Shown piece by piece: positions 25,298-34,208 of a stretch of DNA of 64,000 bases. The notes below the pieces were generated by a model. The model did no database searches. It had not been told where the DNA came from and saw nothing but the letters and a program-made list of their open reading frames with translations. Made by a program: the position numbers and the translations under genes. Position 1 is the first letter of the stretch; each line of letters starts with the position of its first letter. Origin of the DNA: Enterococcus florum (lineage in GTDB: Bacteria; Bacillota; Bacilli; Lactobacillales; Enterococcaceae); contig NZ_BJCC01000025.1 in assembly GCF_004309355.1 (NCBI RefSeq), positions 42,026 to 106,025 of the forward strand, given 5' to 3'.

Positions 25298-26080
25298 TTA
25301 ACCGCCGATGGTTACTTGATATCCGGCAGATTCATAGACTTTTTGGACGCTCTCGACCTGTTCATCGGTAGGTTTGACAAAATTTTGTGTGCATTCTCGG
25401 TTCAATCGTTTGTATTTGTCTCGGCCAAAATCATGGTAAGGCAGCAATGAGATTTCACTCACATGAATTTTTTGTTCGTCCAACCATCCTAAGATTTTTT
25501 CCGCAGTCGCCTCATCTGTATTGACTTCCCCCAACAAGATCAACCGCAAATCGATTTCCGCTTTTTGATCAGACAGATACTTTAAATTGGCAAGCACCAA
25601 TTCATTTCCAGCTCCTGTCAGCTGATAATGAAGTTGTGAATCAATGAACTTTAAGTCATACAAAAACAAATCAACATACGGTAAAACCTTCGTATAATTT
25701 TCGGTAGGTGCTACTCCGCAGGTATCGATTGCAACAGAAATGCCCAATCGGTGACATTCTTTGGCTAACTTTACCACGTACTCGATATTCTGAGCCATGA
25801 CCTCGCCGCCTGAAAAGGTGACGCCTCCACCTGATTGATCATAAAAAATCTGATCTGCTTGGATTTTTTTGACCAGCTCACGAAGCGAGTACTCCTTCCC
25901 GATTACCTCTTCTTTCCCATATTTGTTCAACATAGTCTCAGGCGCAAATACTTGGCTTTCAGGATTGTGACACCATTCACATCTAATCGGACACCCTTTG
26001 AAAAAAATGGTCGTCCGAATACCTGGACCATCGTGGGTCGAAAATTTTTGGATATTGAAAATCGTAGGCTTTTTCTTCAC
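25298..26080 (-). CDS. Glycyl radical enzyme activating enzyme (radical SAM)
   Basis: A 260-residue radical SAM activase. The cluster motif is GCPIRCEWC (CxxxCxxC), followed by GGGVTFSGGE for SAM binding. It uses S-adenosylmethionine to install the glycyl radical on the enzyme encoded 31 bases downstream. Unlike most activases of the dehydratase and C-S-lyase classes it lacks the inserted ferredoxin-like domain: the stretch between CHNPESQ and LRELVKKI has no extra cysteines, making it as short as PFL-activase. Start GTG 26080 is 8 bases after AAGGAGG; ATG 26086 is only 2 bases away. Confidence 0.9.
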   Translation of the reverse strand: MKKKPTIFNIQKFSTHDGPGIRTTIFFKGCPIRCEWCHNPESQVFAPETMLNKYGKEEVIGKEYSLRELVKKIQADQIFYDQSGGGVTFSGGEVMAQNIEYVVKLAKECHRLGISVAIDTCGVAPTENYTKVLPYVDLFLYDLKFIDSQLHYQLTGAGNELVLANLKYLSDQKAEIDLRLILLGEVNTDEATAEKILGWLDEQKIHVSEISLLPYHDFGRDKYKRLNRECTQNFVKPTDEQVESVQKVYESAGYQVTIGG

Positions 26081-26106
26081 CGTCATTCCCTCCTTACTCA
26101 CTTGTA

Positions 26107-26135
26107 ATTATAATCACAATCGGAAAAACTTGCAA
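26107..26135 (-). promoter_or_regulatory. Promoter of the glycyl radical enzyme operon
   Basis: TTGCAA (26130-26135), a 17-base spacer and a perfect TATAAT (26107-26112) on the minus strand, just before the activase ribosome binding site. Confidence 0.7.
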
Positions 26136-26151
26136 GCGATTTCTTCATTTA

Positions 26152-26171
26152 AATGAATTTTTTTATTCATT
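26152..26171. promoter_or_regulatory. Palindromic candidate operator
   Basis: AATGAAT-6-ATTCATT perfect inverted repeat in the divergent region between the activase and the XRE-cupin regulator, 16 bases upstream of the activase -35, with a further ATTAATAAAATTCAT stretch next to it. A likely binding site of the divergent regulator. Confidence 0.45.
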
Positions 26172-26323
26172 CCATTAATAAAATTCATCAAAATGACAGT
26201 ATAGGCAATAAAAAGATTTTACGATATACTATAAGAAAGCAGCGCTATCCAAGTAATATGCCTTTTTTTCGAGGCGCTATTTATGTCTGATGACTGATAA
26301 AAAAACATGAATGGAGGTACTAT

Positions 26324-26878
26324 ATGAAGATCGGTGAAAAAGTAAAAGCCTTGCGTACCGAACGCGGCTTAACCCTGAAACAGCTATCAGAAGCAACTGA
26401 CCTTTCAACTGGCTTTTTGTCTCAGTTTGAGCGCGGGATTACGACCATTGCTGTCGAACACCTCTCAACGATTGCGGATATCTTTGATGTTAAAATCAAT
26501 TATTTTTTTGAAGATGAGGTGGAAAGTGAGCCGATCATTCGCGGGTATGATCAGCCTGTTCTGCGCATTTTGAACAACATGGTTTACAAACAGCTTAGTC
26601 CGGCACCTGAAGACAAACAAATGGCACCAAAGCTAATCGAGATCATGCCTCATGAAAAACGTGAGTTTCCAGCTTCCTATCCTCATCACGGAGAAGAATT
26701 TGTCTACATCCTGGAAGGGATCCTGTCCTTGATGATCGACGGCACAAGCTATCAGCTGTACCCGGGGGACTCCGCTCATTATTTTTCGACCATCGACCAC
26801 AATTGGGATAATGAAACCAACAACGTGGTTAAGTTCATTGTGGTTCACCATCCTAACGACGACAACCAAAAAAAATAA
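26324..26878 (+). CDS. XRE-family regulator with C-terminal cupin domain
   Basis: A 184-residue regulator: helix-turn-helix at residues 5-60 (LRTERGLTLKQLSEATDLS, LSQFERG) and a cupin_2 domain in the second half (HHGEEFVYILEG, YPGDSAHYF). Proteins of this layout (SutR, PuuR type) sense small metabolites through the cupin. It is divergent from the glycyl radical enzyme operon and probably controls it and itself. GGAGGT lies upstream of its ATG and a strong terminator follows. Confidence 0.9.
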   Translation: MKIGEKVKALRTERGLTLKQLSEATDLSTGFLSQFERGITTIAVEHLSTIADIFDVKINYFFEDEVESEPIIRGYDQPVLRILNNMVYKQLSPAPEDKQMAPKLIEIMPHEKREFPASYPHHGEEFVYILEGILSLMIDGTSYQLYPGDSAHYFSTIDHNWDNETNNVVKFIVVHHPNDDNQKK

Positions 26879-26926
26879 TCAACGGCGCCTCTATTCATGG
26901 AGGTCGTCGTTGATTATTTTTTTTTT
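26877..26926 (+). terminator. Terminator of the XRE-cupin gene
   Basis: AATCAACG..GCCTC / GAGG..CGTTGATT hairpin followed by a run of ten T, overlapping the stop codon. Confidence 0.85.
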
Positions 26927-26930
26927 GAAA

Positions 26931-26976
26931 AGACGAAGCATCGAAAATCAATGGTCTGATTTTCAATACTTCGTCT
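26931..26976 (-). terminator. Terminator of the RCC1-repeat protein gene
   Basis: A second hairpin (AGACGAAG..GAAAATCA / TGATTTTC..CTTCGTCT, loop ATGGTC) followed by TTTTC on the minus strand, just after the stop of the large secreted protein. Confidence 0.75.
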
Positions 26977-26984
26977 CTTAAGTG

Positions 26985-29900
26985 TTAGCGACGAGGAGTC
27001 AATGCATAAATGACATTGTTCGTTACTTCCGCATCGTCTTTATCAACCTTGAATTCTAACTCCCGATTCGCCCCAATGCTGGTGAACTCATTTACATCGA
27101 TTGGGAACGAAGTTGGAGGTGCTCCCTTCACGTTTTGGTAGCCATAAACGACATACCCGATCTGATCGACTAATTCTGGTGGAATCCGTTTGTAATTGAC
27201 GTCTCTTAAAACTTCTTCCGGAGCCATCTTGAATGAATCGATTTTCCGACCTAACATATCAACACCTACATAATTGACTTTAGCGTAGGCTTCTGGATCT
27301 TTTTCGTAATGGAAGGTATGAAGATAGCTGTCACAAACAGCAAGTTCGCCTTTATCGACTGTCAGATCGTCTCCATTCGCAGCATCTACACCATTTAGCG
27401 TGTAAACCTTGCTTTCTGCCTGAGGAGCCATCCATCTCCACGCGCCTTCAAATTTTGGTGTCCATTCATTTTTGACCCATTTCTTGATCCACGTATTGAT
27501 CCAAGCTACAAGAACTTCTCTTTTTTCTTTCGTCCATGGTTTGCCGGAATCAATGCAATCTTTCTTCGTTTTTGCAATCAGCTCCTGGCGATGACGTTTG
27601 ATTAATTCTTGTTGAGTCTCTTTTGAACTGAAGTCCGCTTTCCATTCGTCATCATTGTAACGAGATACTTTTACTTCATCGTAACCAAAGGTCGGCTGAT
27701 CTTCTTTTGTACCGATGATTTTGCCATTTTTGTCGACTGGGAAGCCTACCAATTTGTCAATTCCATCGTTTGTTACTTTTTCAACTTTGTCCGTTGTCGG
27801 TGCGTAAAGAACACTAGCTGGATCCTCGTGCTCTACCCCTTGGTGTTGAATAGTAGTGTCCTTATAGAAGTTGTCAAACTTCACAGTTTCAATGATCGTT
27901 GGCGTTGCAGAATAAGATTGTGTTTGAACCAATACCCATACCACACAGTTCTCTGAAACAGTTAAGCTTTCATCTGTTAATTTCACTTCCGGTTTTCCAG
28001 CTTCTTGTTTCATGCCTTTCCAACCATTCGCGTCTGCAAGATCCACAGCTGTGTAACCCAATTCAGCTGCACGATTATAGCTGTCGTTGAACTGTTCTTC
28101 TGTTGGTGAAGCGACTTTCATGTTCGCATCGTTTACATCATATGGCAACACTAGGTATTTGACTTCTTTCAATTCTGGCTCGATCTTCAGATTTAGATCA
28201 GAGCTTTCCGCAGCTTTACCCAATCCAACTTCAATTTTTACCTTTTCAGAAGCATTTTGTGATTGATAGTGTTTTTCTTTTGGTGCTTCGACTTTGACTG
28301 CTCCTGAGATCGGCTGTGGTGCACCGCGCATAAAGCTGATTTCATAGTTATAGTAGTCGAACAATCCATCTGTTCCATGACTAGAAGTTGCGCCTCCATG
28401 GCCATAAATACCTGTTCCGCCATACCAGTCATAGACAGGATCATAATCCCAGCCCCAACCGACTGATCCAGAGCCATCTAAGCTTGTCTTGTACAAGTTT
28501 CCAGAAGCATCTAGGAAATGCGTTGCTGATTGATAAGTGTCCATTTTTGTGATTGCTGGAACTTCACCTGTTTGTTTGCCAGTAAAATCATTTGGTTCTC
28601 CGCCGGTAGCTAACTCGATCCAAGCACGTTCTTCGTCCTTAACTGCTGGAACACTAGTTTCTTCTGTTACGTTAGCTGGAAGAGCAGTTGAATATTTGTT
28701 GCTGACGAACCATGAACCATTATAGTTGTCTTTAGCTACATAGAAATTACCGCTGATCGTATTGGTGCCGTCTTTGCGAATAACATAGACCAAACGACGA
28801 CCTTCCGCATCAACCATGTACACTTTCTCATGCGCTTTCTTCATTGAGCTCAAAGTTGGTGCCAGATTGCTGACAGATCCTTTTGTTCCAACCGTCTTGT
28901 AGTATTTCTTGTCGTAGATCGTTGGATGTTTCTTATACGTCGCGTCATCAATGTCTGACCACATACCTTGATTTTGATAGCCAAGAATTTGGAAATCAAT
29001 CCGTCCTGAATTTCGAGCCTTCGAGAAGACTGGTGCTTTAGGAACTGTGTGATTGTATTGTGTATCCCCATCCCCAAATGTTTTTGGAATTTGAGTCGCT
29101 TTACTCATCACTTTATCCAATTTTCCTTTAGAAGGATCATTATAGTAGTAAGGACGAGTGGTTGGTTCTGTTCCGTACAATGGACCATCTGTTCCAAATT
29201 GATAGTAATTGTTCTTACCCCAACTCCAAACACGACCATACTGATCCAACCCGTAGCTAGCAAATTTACCAGCTGTCACAGAGGTAAAGAATGGCTTGTA
29301 AGAAGCAGAAGTTGTATCGATCTGTACTTTTTGCGGTGTACGGTATTGACGTCCGCCAACTGTTTCAAAATACAATTGTCCGAATTGATAAATGTCGCCG
29401 TTTTCAGTTAACGCAAAGCCGTTATCTAAATCCGCATCAACCTCAACCACTTTTAGCTTATTGTCCGTAAAGAACTTATTCTCTGCTAATTTATGCGAAC
29501 CGCCGATGCCGCCAGTCGCTCTTTCTCCGTAAGTGTTGCTCCCAAAGGTATACATTTTACCTGACTCTGTCGCGATTAGTCCATGTGAATTCCCCATAGA
29601 CATAGAGACAAACTTGTCATTTTTGTACAAATCGCTCAGCTCTTGAATCCTCGTAGGCTGTTTGACATAGCTAGGAGAACTTAAAAATGGAATTCTCCCT
29701 CCATCGCGATAACCCCAAGCATAGATATTACCGCTTTCGGTTGTTGCGTAAACACAGTGAGATGCTTCTGTTCCTGGATAAAGCTCTAAAATCTTTTCGT
29801 TGTCAGGGAAACTAACTTTCTGCGGTGTTTTGTTTTCAGGAACGTTCCTCCCGTTCCCCATCTGTCCTTCATTTCCTTTGCCCCATGCATACAGAGAACC

Positions 29901-30332
29901 ATCTTCTGCCAAAGCATACATGGTATGATAACCACCCCAGATTTTTTTGATTTTGATGTTATTGTCGACAAAATAAGGCACTCGTTTCATTCCGCCTTGG
30001 TAGCGATGACGACCGTTTTCCATTTCCTTAAGCCCCATGCCTTGTACCCCATGAGAATTAAAGCCCCACATCCAGACAGCACCTTGATCATCTAACGCCG
30101 CTCCTGCTAAATACAAAGTAACCGTATCAACAAATTTTACCGATGAGATCTGAGGAACCTCTCTCGGTTCAAGTGCCGGATCCAGCGCAGGCATGTTTGC
30201 TTTTAAACTGCCTTCTAGGGCATTCGCCGTTTTTACCGCTGTGTTCTGGGCATAACCGGCATTGGCAAATTGAGTCGCTCCGAACAAAACCAGTAACCCA
30301 ATGAGCCACTTTTTCGATCTTTTCTTTTCCAT
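26985..30332 (-). CDS. Large secreted RCC1-repeat (beta-propeller) protein
   Basis: An 1115-residue protein with an N-terminal signal peptide (basic MEKKRSKKW, hydrophobic core, cleavage near ANAGYAQ). At least six RCC1/BLIP-II-like repeats lie in residues 70-400, each with an 'LxxxGxxYxWGxNxxGQ' pattern (for example ALAEDGSLYAWGKGNEGQMG and GLDQYGRVWSWGKNNYYQFG), and a further copy near 610. This implies a seven-bladed-type propeller. The C-terminal 500 residues are unrecognised, rich in Lys and aromatic residues, without an LPxTG motif or membrane anchor, so it is probably released or held non-covalently. Monocistronic, with GGAG before the ATG. Possible adhesin, inhibitor or cell-wall binding role; function unknown. 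Confidence 0.8.
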   Translation of the reverse strand: MEKKRSKKWLIGLLVLFGATQFANAGYAQNTAVKTANALEGSLKANMPALDPALEPREVPQISSVKFVDTVTLYLAGAALDDQGAVWMWGFNSHGVQGMGLKEMENGRHRYQGGMKRVPYFVDNNIKIKKIWGGYHTMYALAEDGSLYAWGKGNEGQMGNGRNVPENKTPQKVSFPDNEKILELYPGTEASHCVYATTESGNIYAWGYRDGGRIPFLSSPSYVKQPTRIQELSDLYKNDKFVSMSMGNSHGLIATESGKMYTFGSNTYGERATGGIGGSHKLAENKFFTDNKLKVVEVDADLDNGFALTENGDIYQFGQLYFETVGGRQYRTPQKVQIDTTSASYKPFFTSVTAGKFASYGLDQYGRVWSWGKNNYYQFGTDGPLYGTEPTTRPYYYNDPSKGKLDKVMSKATQIPKTFGDGDTQYNHTVPKAPVFSKARNSGRIDFQILGYQNQGMWSDIDDATYKKHPTIYDKKYYKTVGTKGSVSNLAPTLSSMKKAHEKVYMVDAEGRRLVYVIRKDGTNTISGNFYVAKDNYNGSWFVSNKYSTALPANVTEETSVPAVKDEERAWIELATGGEPNDFTGKQTGEVPAITKMDTYQSATHFLDASGNLYKTSLDGSGSVGWGWDYDPVYDWYGGTGIYGHGGATSSHGTDGLFDYYNYEISFMRGAPQPISGAVKVEAPKEKHYQSQNASEKVKIEVGLGKAAESSDLNLKIEPELKEVKYLVLPYDVNDANMKVASPTEEQFNDSYNRAAELGYTAVDLADANGWKGMKQEAGKPEVKLTDESLTVSENCVVWVLVQTQSYSATPTIIETVKFDNFYKDTTIQHQGVEHEDPASVLYAPTTDKVEKVTNDGIDKLVGFPVDKNGKIIGTKEDQPTFGYDEVKVSRYNDDEWKADFSSKETQQELIKRHRQELIAKTKKDCIDSGKPWTKEKREVLVAWINTWIKKWVKNEWTPKFEGAWRWMAPQAESKVYTLNGVDAANGDDLTVDKGELAVCDSYLHTFHYEKDPEAYAKVNYVGVDMLGRKIDSFKMAPEEVLRDVNYKRIPPELVDQIGYVVYGYQNVKGAPPTSFPIDVNEFTSIGANRELEFKVDKDDAEVTNNVIYALTPRR

Positions 30333-31406
30333 CCTATTTCTCCTTTTTTGTTCTTCTTAGGCTTTCCCTACGTCCTCCCTTTTTGATATCGATAATCTTC
30401 CCCCCTTAATTAATCAAGCGTAAACCTGCATTTTTTTCATATTCAAATAAAGAGAACGAACTGATCAGTGTAGTCACGTCGAACTGTCCATTAAAAAATG
30501 AAAATGAAAAAAATTGCATATGCTTTAAAAAAAATTATGAAAAGTAATATTACATAATACAAAGAAATTATATAATAGAAACATTACTCTATCAACGTTT
30601 CTAAAGAATTAACAATAACGATTATCGCAAAAATCAATAGAAAGAATAACCCTTATTTCCAAATGTATTTTCAAGAAAAAACCTTTTTTTAACGGATTTT
30701 TTTATTAAAAAAGAAGACTCTTAAAAGATGGATTCTTCAAAATAAATGGTTGTGTTCATTTATCATATTTAAGATGTTCCTTCTCTCATTTTGAAAATGT
30801 TTTTTTTAAGTTTAATTACACAATGAACCTTATTCTATCAAGCTATAACTTCTATCTCATTTTTATATTTTCAAAATTAAAATAAAATTCTGTGGAATTT
30901 GAACCGATGTTTTTGACAGTAATTATTTATTTTCCGATTTTTTCTTTCTACCTTCGACAATTTAGTTCCTCTTAAGCTGATCTCTTCTGTTCAATATCTT
31001 TTAAGAAGTGAGTAAATGGATCGAAAAATGGAGATCAAAAGGGCAACTCCGATTGGATACTTCATAAAGGGATCCAAACAACAGCGGCGGTATATGTTGA
31101 TTCCAAAGAGGTTCATTGAGGATTTAAATCAGGCTGCTGGCCAATAAACCAGACCTTATTTCTTCAACAAAAGCGAATTGAGGGAGAAGATGAGAAACGG
31201 TGCTCCGCCTGTTTTACCATGCGCGAGCATTGGCGATGCCTTGAAGAAAAAACGAGCAGTCGGTCGATCAATCAAATCAACATGGATACCCAGAAAATCT
31301 ATCCACCCAAGTATTTATCGGCGATTTTAAGAAAAGCACTGAGCATCTGCATCAACTTTGTCCTGGCAATATGCAGATGTATATTTAACCCAAAGCAATA
31401 GAAAAA
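30333..31406. other. Large AT-rich gene-less region
   Basis: About 1.1 kb upstream of the RCC1-repeat gene. The first 600 bases are very AT-rich with many A/T runs; no ORF with a ribosome binding site is evident, and the 60-aa frame at 31219-31401 has no recognisable features. It may hold the promoter region of the secreted protein gene. Confidence 0.5.
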
Positions 31407-31439
31407 CGAGGCCTGACTGAACTACTTCGTCTGGCCTCG
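31407..31439 (-). terminator. Terminator of the SDR gene
   Basis: CGAGGCC/GGCCTCG hairpin followed by TTTTTC on the minus strand, immediately downstream of the short-chain dehydrogenase stop codon. Confidence 0.75.
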
Positions 31440-31448
31440 CTGCTTCTT

Positions 31449-32054
31449 TTAATGATAGACTTGGTATTCCTGACCTGTTTGACACCCTGCAACACTTTTT
31501 AAGAAAGCGGCTGCCACTCGGCTTGCGGGCACGGGCACAAACCCTTTGAAGGAATCTTTCAAACGATCATACGATTCTTCCAAAACATTGGGACTGACAC
31601 AATTGATGCGGATCCCACGGGTAAAATCAACCGCAGCAGCTTTCACGAAAGCAGCTACCCCACCATTGGCCATCGCCGAAGATGCGCCGTTGGCAATTGG
31701 ATCATCCTTCATAATTCCGGTCGTCAGGGTGATACTGCCTCCGCGTCGCAAGTAGTTTTGTCCGATTAGAGCCAAGTTGATCTGACCCAGCAATTTGCTT
31801 TCCACTGCCAAATGAAGATCCTTTGGTGTCATTTTTTCTACATTGACTTTTTTGGCAGCCCCTGCCGTCGAGACGATTGCGTCCACAGCACCTAGTTTTT
31901 GAAACATGGCTTCGATACTTTCTGGCGAGGTCATATCGACTGACAGATCTCCGCTTGTCCTGCCAGCAGTGATCACCTCATGATTTTCAGCTTTCAAAAC
32001 ATCGACTACAGCTTTTCCGATCGTGCCATTTCCTCCTACAACAATGATTCTCAC
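31449..32054 (-). CDS. Short-chain dehydrogenase/reductase
   Basis: A 201-residue, shorter-than-usual SDR. The NAD(P)-binding GGNGTIGKAV motif is at the N-terminus and the inner strands VDAIVSTAGAA and GIRINCVSPN are conserved. The usual YxxxK pair is altered: the segment SSAMANGGVAAFVKAAA has no clear Tyr, so catalysis may differ. Start GTG 32054 (7 bases after AAGGAG) was preferred over ATG 32072, which lies on the ribosome site. Monocistronic, divergent from the XRE-solenoid gene. Confidence 0.8.
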   Translation of the reverse strand: MRIIVVGGNGTIGKAVVDVLKAENHEVITAGRTSGDLSVDMTSPESIEAMFQKLGAVDAIVSTAGAAKKVNVEKMTPKDLHLAVESKLLGQINLALIGQNYLRRGGSITLTTGIMKDDPIANGASSAMANGGVAAFVKAAAVDFTRGIRINCVSPNVLEESYDRLKDSFKGFVPVPASRVAAAFLKSVAGCQTGQEYQVYH

Positions 32055-32250
32055 ATCATCACTCCTTAGCATTCTTTTTTTAAGAATACCACGAAAAGCC
32101 TATAGAACCAACATTCTACGCAACGTAGAACCGGTTTTTTCACGAAAACCTCTGTTCTTTTCTGCAGAATTTGCTATGCTTGTTTTGTAGCAATCGTGGC
32201 GTCGTCCACCAACACGAGGCGCTCAATGAACAATTTAGAAAGGAAAGATC

Positions 32251-33129
32251 ATGTCAAATTTTTTAGGAAAACAATTAAGAAATTATCGTACAAAACATGC
32301 ATTGACCCAGAAACAATTAGCCAGTATGCTCTATGTTTCAGATAAAACCGTCTCCAAATGGGAGCGCGGCAACGGGCAGCCAGACATCGATACCTTGAAA
32401 AATATCGCTCGTCTGCTGCAAATGTCGGTCGATGACTTATTGAACAAGCGAGAACCAAAAACCTATTACGAATACAAAAGTTCTCTGATGATAGGGATGC
32501 TGCCGTTGATCCACATCATCATTCCCAATTTTAGAATCGTGCTGCGCAGACGGGCACAGGGAAAAGGAATTTTCACTTTGATAAGGGAGATTCCTCATGC
32601 ACGGGGCATCATCAGCATGGGGCTCTTCGCTGCAGGAGGGATTTCCCTAGGCTTGGTCAGTGTCGGATTTTTGTCGCTCGGTGTACTTTCACTAGGTATT
32701 CTCGCTTTTGGCTCGGTGGTTGCTGGGATCATTGCTGCGGGCAATTTGACGATTGGAACGTTGGCTCTGGGCAATTGCTGTATTGGCCTGGTCGCCATGG
32801 GAAATCTGCCGATCGGTTATTTAAGCTTAGGCAACTATGCGATTGGACGAATTGCGATCGGCAATCAGAGCCGAGGAATCCTTACCTATTCTCTAGGAAA
32901 TGAAATGCATGACCAGGAAATAATCAATACGTTGCAGCATTTGCAGCAAGCTGACATCTCTTCGTTTGCCAAAGACTGGATCATTCAACCTTTTCTTTCC
33001 CTATATGACGCTCCTTTTGCAACAGGAACAGCCATTATTTGTCTAATTGGTTTACTATTTGTCGCGATTGGCTGCTTGTTGTTCGGTTGTCTTCAGCTGA
33101 TCAACCAAGAAAAGAATTACATGTTTTAG
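32251..33129 (+). CDS. XRE regulator fused to an 18-unit Gly-pentad solenoid
   Basis: A 292-residue protein. Residues 5-65 are an XRE helix-turn-helix (LRNYRTKHALTQKQLASMLYVS, VSKWERGNGQPD). Residues 120-209 are 18 consecutive five-residue units of the form x-hydrophobic-[S/A/T]-hydrophobic-Gly, with Gly at every fifth position (GISLG, LVSVG, FLSLG, ... NYAIG, RIAIG). Such strict pentads suggest a beta-solenoid or a very unusual membrane element. A normal transmembrane helix follows at about 257-283. Probably a membrane-associated sensor-regulator. GAAAGGA precedes the ATG; monocistronic. Confidence 0.85.
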   Translation: MSNFLGKQLRNYRTKHALTQKQLASMLYVSDKTVSKWERGNGQPDIDTLKNIARLLQMSVDDLLNKREPKTYYEYKSSLMIGMLPLIHIIIPNFRIVLRRRAQGKGIFTLIREIPHARGIISMGLFAAGGISLGLVSVGFLSLGVLSLGILAFGSVVAGIIAAGNLTIGTLALGNCCIGLVAMGNLPIGYLSLGNYAIGRIAIGNQSRGILTYSLGNEMHDQEIINTLQHLQQADISSFAKDWIIQPFLSLYDAPFATGTAIICLIGLLFVAIGCLLFGCLQLINQEKNYMF

Positions 33130-33143
33130 TTTGACTGCGGCAA

Positions 33144-33202
33144 AAAAGAGGCTGTGACATAGCACACCTTGGTAGCATAGCATACCTGTCATCGCCTCTT
33201 TT
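33144..33202. repeat. AGAGGCT palindromic repeat, copy A (also acts as terminator)
   Basis: AAAAGAGGC/GCCTCTTTT ends enclosing GTGACA/TGTCAT and GGTAGCATAGCA. It lies between convergent genes and could terminate both. Its right arm matches the left arm of the element at the window end in reverse complement (GGTAGCATAGCA and CTGTCAT-GCCTCT). Confidence 0.65.
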
Positions 33203-33204
33203 CT

Positions 33205-33729
33205 CTATTTCTCGTCCGCCCAAGGCAGCTCTAATGATAATTCCGCCGCAAACTCTTTGTAATCGTCACGCTCATGCAAGCGGTGGGCCCGACGTTTTTT
33301 ATAGCCTGCACAAACCATTTTTTCCTCTTCTGTTTCTGGCACGACCCGAGGAACCGTAAATTCTTCCGCATCAGAAGAAACTGCAACGAACGTTGTAAAG
33401 CAAGTTGCGGCCAAATACCGTTCTCCTGTGGTCAAATTTTCTCCAATCACCTTCACGAACACTTCCATCGATTTGTGGTGAGCGCCGGAAACAAAGGACT
33501 CGACACACACAGAGTGATTTGCGTGCAGGGGCTCCAAAAAATTCAAATTGTCTAACGAAGCTGTGACTGCACCGCGACGACAATGCCGCGATACTGAGAT
33601 CGAGGCAGTATCGTCGATCAGCGTCATCAGCTTCCCTCCAAATAAAAAACCAAATGGATTCAGATCGAAGGGAAATATCCGGTGTGTTTGGACAGCCCGG
33701 GAACCTTTACAATAATTAAATTCTTGCAT
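33205..33729 (-). CDS. Acyl-CoA thioesterase, hotdog fold
   Basis: A 174-residue YciA/BACH-like thioesterase. The hotdog helix signature FGFLFGGKLMTLIDDTASISVSR is near residue 26, followed by ASLDNLNFLEPLHAN, and a strand with GAHHKSMEVFVKV. It hydrolyses acyl-CoA; chain specificity is not readable. The C-terminal tail (KKRRAHRLHERDDYKEF) is charged. Monocistronic, convergent with the XRE-solenoid gene. Confidence 0.85.
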   Translation of the reverse strand: MQEFNYCKGSRAVQTHRIFPFDLNPFGFLFGGKLMTLIDDTASISVSRHCRRGAVTASLDNLNFLEPLHANHSVCVESFVSGAHHKSMEVFVKVIGENLTTGERYLAATCFTTFVAVSSDAEEFTVPRVVPETEEEKMVCAGYKKRRAHRLHERDDYKEFAAELSLELPWADEK

Positions 33730-33842
33730 TGCTTCACCCCTAAACTATTTGCTTGCTGAACACTTATTTTATTAAGGATAGCATGAAAATGAAGCAAAAC
33801 CAATCTTTGTTCAAAGGCCTGCACGGGTTGCTCACAAAAAAA

Positions 33843-33878
33843 TCCTGAGGCAGTGGTCTTAGTCCAACCGTCTCAGGA
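33843..33878 (-). terminator. Terminator of the CsbD-like gene
   Basis: TCCTGAG/CTCAGGA stem with a partly paired loop, followed by a run of seven T on the minus strand. Confidence 0.8.
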
Positions 33879-33883
33879 GATAA

Positions 33884-34069
33884 TTATTCTTTATGCTCAT
33901 CAATTTTCTTGTTGAGCTTGCCCGCAGCAGCATCTGCTTTTTTTTCGGCCTTTTCTTTCGCATCGCCGAATCCTTGTTGGACTTTGCCCTTCAACTCGTC
34001 TGTATTATCATCGGTTAATTTTCCTTTAACTTCAGTGGCTTTGCCTTTCAATTGATCTTTATTTACCAT
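33884..34069 (-). CDS. CsbD-family stress protein
   Basis: A 61-residue, highly charged protein matching CsbD: KDQLKGKATEVKGKLTDD followed by DELKGKVQQGFGDAKEKAEK. Family members are abundant general-stress proteins of unknown biochemical role. A strong ribosome site and its own terminator indicate independent expression. Confidence 0.88.
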   Translation of the reverse strand: MVNKDQLKGKATEVKGKLTDDNTDELKGKVQQGFGDAKEKAEKKADAAAGKLNKKIDEHKE

Positions 34070-34208
34070 GTTGTTTCCTCCTCATTTTCCTTCTATATAA
34101 AATATAGCATCTCTAACAATGCATACCAAAGATAATGCTCGCAGCTGAACAAGCGTAAAACCCCCGGCAACCATGCATCTATGCTAGACTTTCCTTGAGG
34201 TGAGAATC

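Noticed and set aside
31219..31401. 60-codon frame in the gap before the SDR gene
   Set aside because: No ribosome binding site, unusual composition and no recognised domain; treated as chance.
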